This document shows positions 41,853 through 51,231 of a stretch of DNA of 64,000 nucleotides, one piece after another; within the stretch, counting starts at the first letter, position 1; each line of letters begins with the position of its first letter. The notes under the pieces were generated by a model, which saw only the letters and a program-made list of their open reading frames with translations, ran no database searches and was not told where the DNA came from. The position numbers and the translations under genes were made by a program. This DNA is from Acaryochloris sp. CCMEE 5410 (lineage in GTDB: Bacteria > Cyanobacteriota > Cyanobacteriia > Thermosynechococcales > Thermosynechococcaceae). The stretch spans positions 806,001 through 870,000 of the forward strand of contig NZ_AFEJ02000001.1 of assembly GCF_000238775.2 (NCBI RefSeq), read 5' to 3'.

Positions 41853-43224
41853 TCCTCTCTTTCAAGGATTACGGTGGCGTTTACTGCTGTCTTACCTCTT
41901 GGTTATGGCAGCAATATTGGCCGTTTTTAGCGTACAAGTCTATGTTTTCGTTAGTCGACGACTTTACGCTCAAATTGATGCAGAATTACAAACTTTAGCC
42001 CAATCTGCAGCCCTTTCTCTCTCTGATATTAAGCAGGAAGGTAAACCCTATCTCGATAAAGTAGATAAAGTGCCATGGCGCGATATCTTTAATCGAGACC
42101 GCCATAGTTTGGAATGGTTTACAGCAGATGGCCGATTATTGGCTCGGAAAGGGGCGATTACCCTTCATTTGCCACCAAAACTGAGAGAACAAAATATAGT
42201 CGTCCGAGTCATAAGAGAAGAGAAGTCTTTTCAGGTTCGTGCCTTTACTATTTCAGTTCATAGCGATGCCGATGCGTTAAAACGTCCCTTACTAGAAGGG
42301 TATATCCGGGCAAGTCAGTCCATTGCACCTGTTGAAAAAGCTCAGCTTAGACTGCTGTGGGGATTAGGTGTAGGAGGAACAATTGCGCTAGGTTTAGTTG
42401 GGATAGGAGGGCTGTGGCTAACGGAATATTCACTCAAGCCGGTTGAGCAAAGCTTTTTGAGGCTGAAGCAGTTTACCGCTGATGCTTCCCATGAATTACG
42501 CACTCCTCTAACCGTAATCAAAACATCTGTTGAGGTGATGATGAATCATCCAGAAAGGGTTCATCCTAAAGATGCCAAAAAACTTGCAGCTATTTCCAGT
42601 GCAACTGCACAAATGAACCGCTTAGTTGAAGATCTACTCTTTTTGGCGAGAACAGATACATCTGTACCCACTGCCCGACGCGAATGGACTAGGGTGGCTT
42701 TAGATGAAGTCCTCAAAGACCTAGTCGACTTTTTAGATCCTTCCGCCCAAACGCAAGGGGTTACATTAGTAACCCAAGGCATAGTTCCAATGACATTAGT
42801 TGGAGATGCCATGCAATTGGCTCGATTATTCTCAAACTTGTTAAGGAATGCTGTAGCATACACCCCTTCTGGAGGGACAGTTACTCTATCCGTAGCTCGG
42901 ACTAACCAGGTCACTATTATCAGTGTGGAAGATACTGGAATAGGCATCTCTAAAGAGCAAATTCCATATATCTTTAACCGCTTTTATCGTGTGGATAAAC
43001 ACCGAGCCCGCAGGCAAGGAGGCTTAGGCCTTGGGTTGGCTATCGCTCAATCCATTGCTCAACTCCATAAAGGCAAAATTACTATTCAGAGTCAAGTTGG
43101 AGTAGGTAGTTGTTTCCGAGTCCATTTGCCAACGGTACAAATGGGTGTTGTGACTGAAGTATCTAATAACTCTATTCAACTAGCTTCGAGGAGCACTCAA
43201 TTAGTATCTCCGGAGGTTAAATAA
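41818..43224 (+). CDS. Sensor histidine kinase
   Basis: A 468-residue membrane sensor. TM1 is at about 22-46 (LLLSYLLVMAAILAVFSVQV) and TM2 at about 182-201, framing a periplasmic sensor of about 135 residues. The dimerisation helix carries FTADASHELRTP with His225; the ATPase has the N box (NLLRNAVAYTP), G1 DTGIGI, F box FNRFYRVD and G2 GGLGLGLAI. It should phosphorylate the upstream regulator. ATG at 41818 lies inside the regulator gene; no closer start with a ribosome site is seen, so the first dozen residues are uncertain. Confidence 0.92.
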   Translation: MVLAIVLNRFRNPLFQGLRWRLLLSYLLVMAAILAVFSVQVYVFVSRRLYAQIDAELQTLAQSAALSLSDIKQEGKPYLDKVDKVPWRDIFNRDRHSLEWFTADGRLLARKGAITLHLPPKLREQNIVVRVIREEKSFQVRAFTISVHSDADALKRPLLEGYIRASQSIAPVEKAQLRLLWGLGVGGTIALGLVGIGGLWLTEYSLKPVEQSFLRLKQFTADASHELRTPLTVIKTSVEVMMNHPERVHPKDAKKLAAISSATAQMNRLVEDLLFLARTDTSVPTARREWTRVALDEVLKDLVDFLDPSAQTQGVTLVTQGIVPMTLVGDAMQLARLFSNLLRNAVAYTPSGGTVTLSVARTNQVTIISVEDTGIGISKEQIPYIFNRFYRVDKHRARRQGGLGLGLAIAQSIAQLHKGKITIQSQVGVGSCFRVHLPTVQMGVVTEVSNNSIQLASRSTQLVSPEVK

Positions 43225-43268
43225 AGTATTACAAATTCTCGAAACGGATTTTTTCCCCAAAGCGCAGT

Positions 43269-44087
43269 TTAGTCTTGTTGATGGGAGAACTGGTGAGCTC
43301 CAATTATGGCAAGGATCAAGGCCATACTGAGTAAGATGGGTAGAGTAAACCAAGGGAATTGCTGTAATGGTAAATAGGCAGCAGCCCTTAACCCTAGGCT
43401 AGTGTAGGTTAAAGGTAGAGCGTAAAGAAGTGCCTTAAAGTATATTGGCAAACTACTCGGGTCAAAGAAAGTTCCCCCTAAAAATGACATTGGTACGATC
43501 AGAAAATTGTTATAGAGCCCAACGCTTTCGATTGAGGATACGTTTAGACCTGCAATAACACCTAGTCCAGCAAACACCGAGCAGTTTAAGATCAGCAAGA
43601 GCAAGAACAGCGGATTCAAAAAGCCGAATATCTTACCTGTACTAAGAATCGCGATTACGATCACGGCCGATGATGTTAGCAATCCTCGTGCAACACCAGC
43701 CATGACTTTCCCAAGATAGAGGGCTAATGGATGTATGGGCAGCAACAAAAGCTCTTCAAAGGTTTTGCTATACAACCTATCGCCACAAATAGAGAAAGTA
43801 GTACCAGCAAAACAAATCGTCATCGACGAAAGGGCAATCATACCTGGCAGGATAAACTCCAGATAGGTGTCCCCCACAGTTGGTTTGCCTAAAGAATTCC
43901 CTAAGCCCAACCCGAAAGCCAAAATGTAGATGATCGGAGAAACCATACCAGAGGCAATGATTTGCTTGACCCTTACACGCAAATCTAGCCATTCCCCCCA
44001 AAAAATGGTTAAGCTGTCAAACCATATCTCTTGGACAAGGGGAAACGAACGATTATGGCTTAGAGATAAATCTAGTTTTTGGGGCAT
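43269..44087 (-). CDS. ABC-2 type transporter permease
   Basis: A 272-residue integral membrane protein with six predicted segments and the ABC-2 signature region (GTFFDPSSLPIYFKALLYALPLTYTSLGLRAA). ABC-2 permeases export drugs, lipids or glycans with a separate ATPase partner (DrrA/NodI type). No ATPase gene is next to it: the IS630/IS5 stack begins 107 bases upstream of its ATG. The partner may be elsewhere, or the IS stack may have separated the gene from an operon or promoter. Substrate unknown. Confidence 0.82.
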   Translation of the reverse strand: MPQKLDLSLSHNRSFPLVQEIWFDSLTIFWGEWLDLRVRVKQIIASGMVSPIIYILAFGLGLGNSLGKPTVGDTYLEFILPGMIALSSMTICFAGTTFSICGDRLYSKTFEELLLLPIHPLALYLGKVMAGVARGLLTSSAVIVIAILSTGKIFGFLNPLFLLLLILNCSVFAGLGVIAGLNVSSIESVGLYNNFLIVPMSFLGGTFFDPSSLPIYFKALLYALPLTYTSLGLRAAAYLPLQQFPWFTLPILLSMALILAIIGAHQFSHQQD

Positions 44088-45316
44088 TATGTAACAACTA
44101 TTCTTAAACTTTAATAATTGTTACAGATTTTCTGTTGTGAAGGAGAATATTCTCGCTCTTTGAATAAATTTTTGATTTTACCAGCTCGGTACTAGTGCTC
44201 GACCACACTGAATTAGATAGGTAAGCTAGAAACAATCTAGCTGTTTTTAGCCAACCAATCATGCCTGATAAATATATTGTGACGCTAACGCCTGAAGAAC
44301 GCAGTGAGCTGATGCAACTCACCCGACGTGGAACCTTGTCAGCGCGAAAAATGAAACGAGCCCAGATTTTGATGTTGGCAGATAAGGGACACAAAGACGA
44401 CACCATTACTCAAATGCTCAATGCAGGCATCTCTACCGTGCATCGTACTCGCCAGAAATTTGTGGAAGGTGGTGTGGAGTTCGCCCTCAATGAGCGTCCC
44501 AGGCCAGGGGGGCAAAAGAAGCTCGATAGCAAAGCAGAGGCCTTGCTCATTGCGACAGCTTGTAGCGACCCACCTACCGGTTGTTGCCGGTGGACCATGC
44601 AGCTATTGGCAGAACGGCTAGTTGAACTCAACGTCGTCGAAAGCCTATCGGATGAAACGGTGCGACGCACGCTCGAAAAAACAGCTTAAGCCGTGGCTAA
44701 AAGAGCAGTGGTGTTTTTCTACTGTAGGCGCAGACTTTGTTTGGCGGATGGAGAACGTTCTAGATTTGTATGCCCAACCCTACCATCCTGAGGAGCCTGT
44801 TGTTTGTTTGATGAACGGCCTTGCCAACTGATTGGCGAAACCCGGGTGCCCCGTCCACCAAAGCCCGGTCGTCCCCAACGCTACGACCATGAATATGAGC
44901 GCAAGGGCACTTGTAATATATTTGGCTTTTTCAACCGCTTAAAAGTTGGCGACATTTGAAGGTGACTGAGCATCGAAAAAGTGAGGACTTTGGGGTGTGC
45001 ATGCAGTATCTAGTAGATGGTCTGTTTCCTGATGCTCAACAAGTGCACGTTGTCTTAGACAATCTCAACACCCATACTCCCGCTGCACTCTACAAAACCT
45101 TCAAACCTGATGAAGCTTTGAGGATTCTCAGTCGCATCCAGTTTCACTACACTCCAAAACATGGCAGTTGGCTCAATATGGTTGAGTTTGAGTTTTCGGC
45201 TCTTTCTAGGCAGTGCTTAAATCGACGAATTCCTGATATTGAAAAACTCCGGCATGAGGTCACCGCATGGGAACAAAGGCGTAACCGAGATAAAACGACG
45301 GTTAATTGGTTATTTA

Positions 45317-47010
45317 GGGTTTGCTGAAAAAGTAAATTGAGCTAATTCCTGGCATCAAATCGTACAATCAACCCAGTTGTGACGGCCAGGGCCATATTCC
45401 TTCACTGGCCCTAGAAAAGCCCCAAGGCAGCCCTGGCAGCTCCATAACGCTTTCCAACACCAGCAATCCCACCCAAAAATGAATGATAAAAGGTGGCGGA
45501 GCCACCGCTCTAGATTCATCACCAAGAACGTGATAGCAATCGCACTAGCAGCCGTATCCGCTAACTTCGCCATCACTCGATTCAAGCCAAATCTTCGCTT
45601 GGCCTGCCCAAACTTGCCCTCAATTTGGACTCTCACCTTTTCGTCCTCCCGTGCTTGTTGCTTGAGTCGGCCCTGCACCTGGGGGTCTTGTTGAGGTCTT
45701 CCTAACGGTGGTCCACTCAATCGGATACCTCGAGCTTTACACCATCGTCGATTAGCTCGGGTTCGATAGATTTGGTCGGCATGGACTGAGAGAGGATAAT
45801 GGCCAAAGCGACGATGAAAAGCTTCCACTTGATATTGAAGATGCTGGGATTCATTGAACGCATCCCAGCTTAAACGTTCCAGAAACACACATCCGTTGAC
45901 ACAACTGAGGGATAGCTTGGCCCCAAACTCAACAGGTACTCCAGCTTTGCCTCGGACCATCGGTCGGACATGAGGCTGAGTGAGGCTGACAATACGGTCA
46001 TCTACTCGACGCACGTGCTGTTGATACATCCACTCTTGCTGTCGAAAGACTTCATGAATCACCAGCAACAGACGGTACTGTCGCCGGGACAGTCGGGACA
46101 GAGACGCTCCTAAAGCTATCAATCCATCAATGTGGGCTAGATTCCGACGCACATAGCCCAACTGCTGACGAATCCCTTTACGAATCAGCTTGCGACTCGG
46201 TTGACGTTTCTTGGCAATGGCCAGATAAGCTTTGCGGGCCTTTTGGCGGTAGGTGCGAGGTTTGCCCTTGAGAGACAGCATGACTTGAGCATATAAAGCA
46301 TCAAGGATGGCTTCACTCGCTTTGCGGGCATCATTGAGCAGATCTAAGTCTGTCGGATAGCGAATATCGGCTGGCGCACAGGTCGCGTCTATCAACAATT
46401 GGCCCTGGTTGGGAGGGGCAGGAGGCTCATCTTCGTCATCTTCAGGAGAAGGAGATGACTCAGGGGACATCACAACAGGAGAACCCTCAGATGCGAGCAC
46501 TGATTCCACGACTGCGTCGTTGACTTGAGTCAGCAGCTCTAGATTCAACCGTTGGCGAAAGTGAACCAGCATGGAGGCATCAAACGGAGCACTCTCTCGA
46601 TATTCACTAAACCCCAGAAAGTACTGCAAGTAGGGGTTCTCTCGAATCTGTTCTACGGTCTCTGCGTCGGATACACCCAATTTCTCTTGATGATTAAGGT
46701 CCCTAAGGCCACACGAAAGGGTTTGGCAGGTGCCCCATGGTCTGACTGAATTGCTCTGCATACTCTGACTCAAAGCTCTCCCAAGGAATCAGCTCGGCGA
46801 GTTTGACCCAGCGATTCTCTTCTGATAGTTTGCCTCCGAAGGGCAAGTAGAAGTTCTTAAAGGACAGTTGACCGGGGGATGGACGACGATACATTGGGGT
46901 GCATGTGCAAAGGTTTTGAGTATTTTGAACGATTTTCCTTGCACTTCTCAAGGGCGCTCAACACTTGGATACACTGCAAATATTCAACCTTAGACTTTCG
47001 AAGCAAGCCC
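45317..47010 (-). mobile_element. IS5-type element inserted in IS630 copy 1
   Basis: A 1694-bp element flanked by TATTTA direct repeats (45311-45316 and 47011-47016); copy 2 of IS630 has the uninterrupted site, which fixes the borders. Imperfect terminal repeats start GGGTTTGCTG on the left and GGGCTTGCTT on the right. The transposase lies on the minus strand. Confidence 0.85.
45355..46894 (-). pseudogene. IS5-type (IS4/IS5 superfamily) transposase, two frameshifts
   Basis: From ATG 46894 (MYRRPSPGQLSFKNFYLPFG) the frame runs through FESEYAEQFSQTMG, then needs one extra G near 46736 to read APAKPFRVALGTLII and one extra A near 46694 to enter the long frame KLGVSDAETVEQIREN. Downstream the DDE residues are visible: LLIDATCAPADIRYP, VHADQIYRTRANRRW and the Glu of KVRVQIEGKFGQAKRRFG. 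The N-terminal QYFLGFSEYRESAPFDASMLVHFRQRL is the DUF772-type region of this group. Exact ISfinder subgroup not determined. Confidence 0.82.
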
Positions 47011-47094
47011 TATTTACAGTGGATGATGCACGAACTAAACTCAGCCGACTCTATCCCCAAACTACCCTGTCATAATCACTGTGGTGAAGCACTA

Positions 47095-48295
47095 GTGCTC
47101 GACCACACTGAATTAGATAGGTAAGCTAGAAACAATCTAGCTGTTTTTAGCCAACCAATCATGCCTGATAAATATATTGTGACGCTAACGCCTGAAGAAC
47201 GCAGTGAGCTGATGCAACTCACCCGACGTGGAACCTTGTCAGCGCGAAAAATGAAACGAGCCCAGATTTTGATGTTGGCAGATAAGGGACACAAAGACGA
47301 CACCATTACTCAAATGCTCAATGCAGGCATCTCTACCGTGCATCGTACTCGCCAGAAATTTGTGGAAGGTGGTGTGGAGTTCGCCCTCAATGAGCGTCCC
47401 AGGCCAGGGGGGCAAAAGAAGCTCGATAGCAAAGCAGAGGCCTTGCTCATTGCGACAGCTTGTAGCGACCCACCTACCGGTTGTTGCCGGTGGACCATGC
47501 AGCTATTGGCAGAACGGCTAGTTGAACTCAACGTCGTCGAAAGCCTATCGGATGAAACGGTGCGACGCACGCTCGAAAAAAACAGCTTAAGCCGTGGCTA
47601 AAAGAGCAGTGGTGTTTTTCTACTGTAGGCGCAGACTTTGTTTGGCGGATGGAGAACGTTCTAGATTTGTATGCCCAACCCTACCATCCTGAGGAGCCTG
47701 TTGTTTGTTTTGATGAACGGCCTTGCCAACTGATTGGCGAAACCCGGGTGCCCCGTCCACCAAAGCCCGGTCGTCCCCAACGCTACGACCATGAATATGA
47801 GCGCAAGGGCACTTGTAATATATTTGGCTTTTTTCAACCGCTTAAAAGTTGGCGACATTTGAAGGTGACTGAGCATCGAAAAAGTGAGGACTTTGGGGTG
47901 TGCATGCAGTATCTAGTAGATGGTCTGTTTCCTGATGCTCAACAAGTGCACGTTGTCTTAGACAATCTCAACACCCATACTCCCGCTGCACTCTACAAAA
48001 CCTTCAAACCTGATGAAGCTTTGAGGATTCTCAGTCGCATCCAGTTTCACTACACTCCAAAACATGGCAGTTGGCTCAATATGGTTGAGTTTGAGTTTTC
48101 GGCTCTTTCTAGGCAGTGCTTAAATCGACGAATTCCTGATATTGAAAAACTCCGGCATGAGGTCACTGCATGGGAACAAAGGCGTAACCGAGATAAAACG
48201 ACGGTTAATTGGTTATTTACAGTGGATGATGCACGAACTAAACTCAGCCGACTCTATCCCCAAACTACCCTGTCATAATCACTGTGGTGAAGCAC
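47095..48295 (+). mobile_element. IS630-family element, copy 2 (intact)
   Basis: 1201 bp between TA dinucleotides 47093-47094 and 48296-48297, with inverted ends GTGCTCGACCACACTGA / GTGCTTCACCACAGTGA. It directly abuts copy 1, in the same orientation, sharing one TA. Confidence 0.92.
47161..48278 (+). CDS. IS630 transposase, two frames joined by -1 frameshift
   Basis: Frame A (47161-47601) encodes an N-terminal helix-turn-helix protein (LTPEERSELMQLTRRGTLSARKMKRAQILML). At 47577-47583 it reads the canonical slippery heptamer A AAA AAC; slipping back one base enters frame B (continuing to 48278) as KKQLKPWLKEQW. Frame B holds the DDE residues: CFDERP (first Asp), VVLDNLNTHT (second Asp) and HGSWLNMVEFEFS (Glu). 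The fusion would be about 373 residues, the normal IS630 transposase size. Frameshift control of transposase is known for several IS families; its use here is inferred from the heptamer. Confidence 0.85.
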
Positions 48296-48297
48296 TA

Positions 48298-48502
48298 GTG
48301 AAAACGGCTGAAGTCGAGTATCTTCAATAACTTGGCCTTATATTGAACCTTCGATGCAATACCTTGTTAAGGCTCTGGCCAAGCTTCGATCAAACTCACC
48401 CTTAATTTTTTATCCAAGTTATTAGAGGAGTTTGCGAATTTCGAGGAAGATCAACGAATCTACTACTCATTTGATTCTTCAACCTACTAACACGAGGTGT
48501 TA
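48298..48502. other. Flank right of IS630 stack
   Basis: About 200 bases that joined 44194 before the IS630 insertions. No gene seen. Confidence 0.4.
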
Positions 48503-48727
48503 TTAATAGTCGCAAAATAGCTCAGATTGCTTGATTAACTGTTGTAGTTCATCACATTCCATTCCTTGAATAGCCATTGCAAGGCCAGTATGAACCAGCG
48601 CTAATCTCTGCCGTGCTTCTGGACTTAAATCTTCTGCAGCTTCTTCTGCACAATCTAGGATTGTAGCTGTCATGGTCAAGTTATCAAAGGTAACTGCTAA
48701 TGCTTCGGCTAACAGGCTGGTTAACAT
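48503..48727 (-). CDS. Small hypothetical protein
   Basis: A 74-residue acidic, helical protein (LAEALAVTFDNLTMTATILDCAEE...). GGGGAG lies just ahead of ATG 48727 on the minus strand, which supports translation. No signal peptide, no known family. It is on the same strand as, and was originally close to, the ABC-2 permease gene before IS630 insertion. Confidence 0.55.
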   Translation of the reverse strand: MLTSLLAEALAVTFDNLTMTATILDCAEEAAEDLSPEARQRLALVHTGLAMAIQGMECDELQQLIKQSELFCDY

Positions 48728-48829
48728 GATCTCCCCGCTTTTTTCCTGAGTTCTCTTTTATCATCTGCCAAAGTAATTGGGAGCGAAACAGAGTTATCAC
48801 GGATTTGTTATGCAAGGTGGCCCAAAACT

Positions 48830-48904
48830 CTAGTGGTTTACCCGGATAGCGATCATACTTAGTCCAAGCCCGAATCACTGATAGGTTCTAGTGGTTTACT
48901 CGGA
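48830..48904. repeat. Pair of 17-bp direct repeats
   Basis: CTAGTGGTTTACCCGGA (48830-48846) and CTAGTGGTTTACTCGGA (48888-48904), one mismatch, 58 bases apart start to start, in a gene-free stretch (48728-49057). Origin unknown; possibly a decayed repeat element. Confidence 0.5.
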
Positions 48905-49057
48905 GGAGGAACAACACAAAGGATATTTCTGCCTAGTTTTTTTATGTGATACTCCATAGTGAATAGTTTAGGAGATAGGGAAGCCATTCGATACTATATT
49001 CAAGGCACCAAACCACACTAGCTAGGGTTTTGAGGGGTAAGTGAATTTATTATCTTT

Positions 49058-49108
49058 CCAATAACCATAATTCCAAGTCTGCTTTGGGTTAGGAATTATG
49101 GTTATTGG
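49058..49108 (-). terminator. Long perfect hairpin downstream of Spy-like gene
   Basis: CCAATAACCATAATTCC and GGAATTATGGTTATTGG are a perfect 17-bp inverted repeat with a 17-base loop, 16 bases past the stop of the minus-strand gene. It lacks a clean U run, so a transcript-end stabiliser is as likely as a terminator. Confidence 0.6.
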
Positions 49109-49124
49109 GGTAGTGCTTGTGGCA

Positions 49125-49646
49125 CTATTCCCCTTGAGCGCTTCCTGGTCTATGATGTCGACGACCATGGCGGCGCCCCCAACGGCCTTTTCTTTGCTTC
49201 TTGAACTCTGCCATTTTAGTTCGTTGCTCAGGTGTGAGAACTTGTCGAATCTTTAGTTTGGTTTCAAATCGGGCTTCACCCATGTCACGGCGCAAGTCTT
49301 GTAAAACTCGATGTTGGGCTCTCAATTCATCATCAGTTGCATCACTACCCATCAAGGTCTGCATTTTGTCTCTAGCAGCTCGCAAGGCTTCTCGTTTTGC
49401 TTGCTTATCCTGTTTATTCTGCTCTCGAATCTGATCAATTTCTGCGGCTTGCTCTGGGCTGAGATTCAGTTGCTGACGGAACTGCTCTCGTCGACGTTTT
49501 TTGAACTCTTCCTTATTTGGTTTTTCAGTTGTCTCTTGTGCAATTGCGTAGCTAGGAAACAAGGATTCGGTCGCAATATTCAAACCATTCCCTATGGGGA
49601 TTAATAGTGGTAAAGCAGCCAGTAAATAAACAGCACGGAATTTCAT
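49125..49646 (-). CDS. Spy/CpxP-like periplasmic LTxxQ protein
   Basis: A 173-residue exported protein: signal peptide about 1-36 (ending YAIAQ), then a highly charged helical body with two LTxxQ-type motifs, LNLSPEQAAEI and VLTPEQRTKM, and a His/Arg/Gly-rich tail (RWGRRHGRRHHRPG). This is the Spy/CpxP architecture: cradle-shaped periplasmic chaperones or stress sensors; the His-rich tail may bind metal. About 1.1 kb upstream-side lies the IS-disrupted gene for another exported Arg/His-rich protein. No two-component pair is adjacent. Confidence 0.82.
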   Translation of the reverse strand: MKFRAVYLLAALPLLIPIGNGLNIATESLFPSYAIAQETTEKPNKEEFKKRRREQFRQQLNLSPEQAAEIDQIREQNKQDKQAKREALRAARDKMQTLMGSDATDDELRAQHRVLQDLRRDMGEARFETKLKIRQVLTPEQRTKMAEFKKQRKGRWGRRHGRRHHRPGSAQGE

Positions 49647-50140
49647 ACTAGAAAACCTCTTGTTTGAAGATGTTGGGTAGATGTGTGTGCATTAGTGCTC
49701 CCAACACTCTCATCATAAGAAAAGCACCTCTATGACCGATAGGATCGCATTTCCCAAATTGTTATGGATCTAAAGAACCGGATGGGAGTAGTACCAAAGT
49801 TCTAGGTCCCAGGTAAAAAGTGAAGGTAGATCGACTGAACTTTAGTCTGGCTCAGAAGATGTATATTTTTTCATACCAAACAAAGACCTTAGCATAAGTA
49901 TTCATTAAAAATATTCTCAAGTGTTATTTTAATGTATTTTGCATATACTCACTTTAAAAACCAACTTTAAAAAAACTTTTTTAATCAACTCATTAATCTC
50001 CTTGTTCAATATCAATATTTATATCAAAAAATTCAAATAAGAATAAAATTCAAATGAGATAAACTTCAAAAAAAAACATCCCTTTCTTAATAATTTCATA
50101 GTCCAGATGGCCATCAATATATCCAATAGGCCATCCAGAT
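49647..50140. other. AT-rich gene-free region
   Basis: About 500 AT-rich bases between the Spy-like gene and the MITE; no frame, RNA or repeat recognised. Confidence 0.5.
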
Positions 50141-50150
50141 CCTTAATAAG

Positions 50151-50383
50151 CTATGCCTTACCCACAAGTGGATTAAACGCATATGCAGAAGCATTTTTGG
50201 TGCTAAGACAAATGTTTCAATATCCCGTAGATTGGCCTTTTCCACAGCATCGTCAACGACAGAATAGGGGTTCAACCTCCTCGCCGTGCCCACTAGGCAT
50301 TCTCTGGGGCAAAGAATAAGGGGGGTTAGCTCACCTCAAGTCTTTTGCTGGTAAGTACTTCAGGACTTGTGGGTAAGGCATAG
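50151..50383. mobile_element. 233-bp MITE-like element
   Basis: Perfect 19-bp terminal inverted repeats CTATGCCTTACCCACAAGT (50151-50169, inverted at 50365-50383) flanked by perfect 10-bp direct repeats CCTTAATAAG (50141-50150 and 50384-50393). It has no transposase; a 70-codon frame inside looks accidental. Ten-base duplications suggest mobilisation by an IS4- or ISAs1-type transposase, but its ends do not match the two such elements in this window. Confidence 0.85.
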
Positions 50384-50393
50384 CCTTAATAAG

Positions 50394-50749
50394 GAATAAA
50401 GGCAATAGCCTTAAGAGAAGAATTAAAAATATGAACATCACAAGTAAAACTTGCTAACCAACATCTCTAAGCCCTTATAGAAAATCACTCTAGAGATGCA
50501 TAACACTAAAAAACAATATCCCATTTAAAGATCACGCTAGAACATAGAAAAATTACATTTTTAATGTGATCCAGATTGGGTAAATTTTTTGTCTTGGTCG
50601 ATATATTACAAAAATATAAATAATCAAATTAAAAGCAATCTTTTAACTCTTATATTAATAAAAAAAAGAGAATTTATTACGGCTTATTTTGATATATCTA
50701 GCACTTCAGTCAACGTTCTCATTAGATTTTTCTGTTGGAGGAATCCACA
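50394..50749. other. AT-rich leader of the IS-disrupted gene
   Basis: About 355 AT-rich bases between the MITE and the start codon at 50750. It ends in the ribosome site GGAGGA; promoter elements cannot be fixed. Confidence 0.45.
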
Positions 50750-51231
50750 ATGCTAAAGCCCATTAAAGTTACGATACTAGGTCTGATAGCAGGGTTGTTT
50801 TACGTTCCTCCTAGAAAAAATAGGATGGTTCTACTGACCAACAGTAGAGAGACCGATGAGCCATCTAATCGATACTTTGAAGCAAGTCCCGGATTTCCGC
50901 AGTGCCCATGGCCGTATTCATCCGTTATGGCTGCTGTTGCTATTGATGGTGATGGGCATGCTTGCTGGATATCAAGGGTACCGTCCGTTAGAAACCTTTG
51001 TGAGCGATTATCGCCAGCCTTTAAGTGAGCTATTGGGTATTAGACGACAATCGAGCTGACGGATTAATGACGATGTCGTGTCGGCTATAGCTATGAAGAA
51101 ACCAGCCATCCCCTGAGAGGGATAAAACAAAATCTCAATTCTCTAGAAACGATGTGTGAGATCGCGTTTCTAGAATTTAATCTCAAGAAAAAGACACTTT
51201 TAACATCCCCATTCGATAGAGGGCTGTACAA

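Larger units (their letters stand above)
44261..47075 (+). pseudogene. IS630 transposase, copy 1, frameshifted and interrupted
   Basis: Same gene as copy 2 with four visible differences: the A7 run of the slippery site is A6 (about 44676-44681), TTTT in the CFDERP codons is TTT (about 44806), TTTTTT before CAACCGC is five T (about 44926), and one C/T substitution near 45263. The first change removes the -1 shift site and the other two shift the DDE domain. The last ~20 codons are displaced beyond the IS5-type insertion. It cannot make active transposase. Confidence 0.9.
44195..47092 (+). mobile_element. IS630-family element, copy 1 (split by IS5-type element)
   Basis: Left end GTGCTCGACCACACTGA at 44195 after target TA (44193-44194); right end (47076-47092) is the inverted counterpart, CAGTGTGG/CACTGTGGTGAAGCAC, before TA 47093-47094. 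Without the nested 45317-47010 element and its duplicated TATTTA it is 1198 bp, three less than copy 2; the three missing bases are the three homopolymer losses that break its transposase. Confidence 0.9.

Noticed and set aside
44195-48295. IS630 pair as a composite transposon carrying the IS5-type element as cargo
   Set aside because: The IS5-type element lies inside copy 1 with its own TATTTA duplication, and the two IS630 copies touch each other, so there is no cargo between them.
48684-48878. 64-codon minus-strand frame
   Set aside because: Overlaps the better-supported 74-residue gene in another frame and crosses the 17-bp repeat.
50107-50319. 70-codon frame overlapping the MITE
   Set aside because: It begins outside the element and runs through a terminal inverted repeat, so it is accidental.
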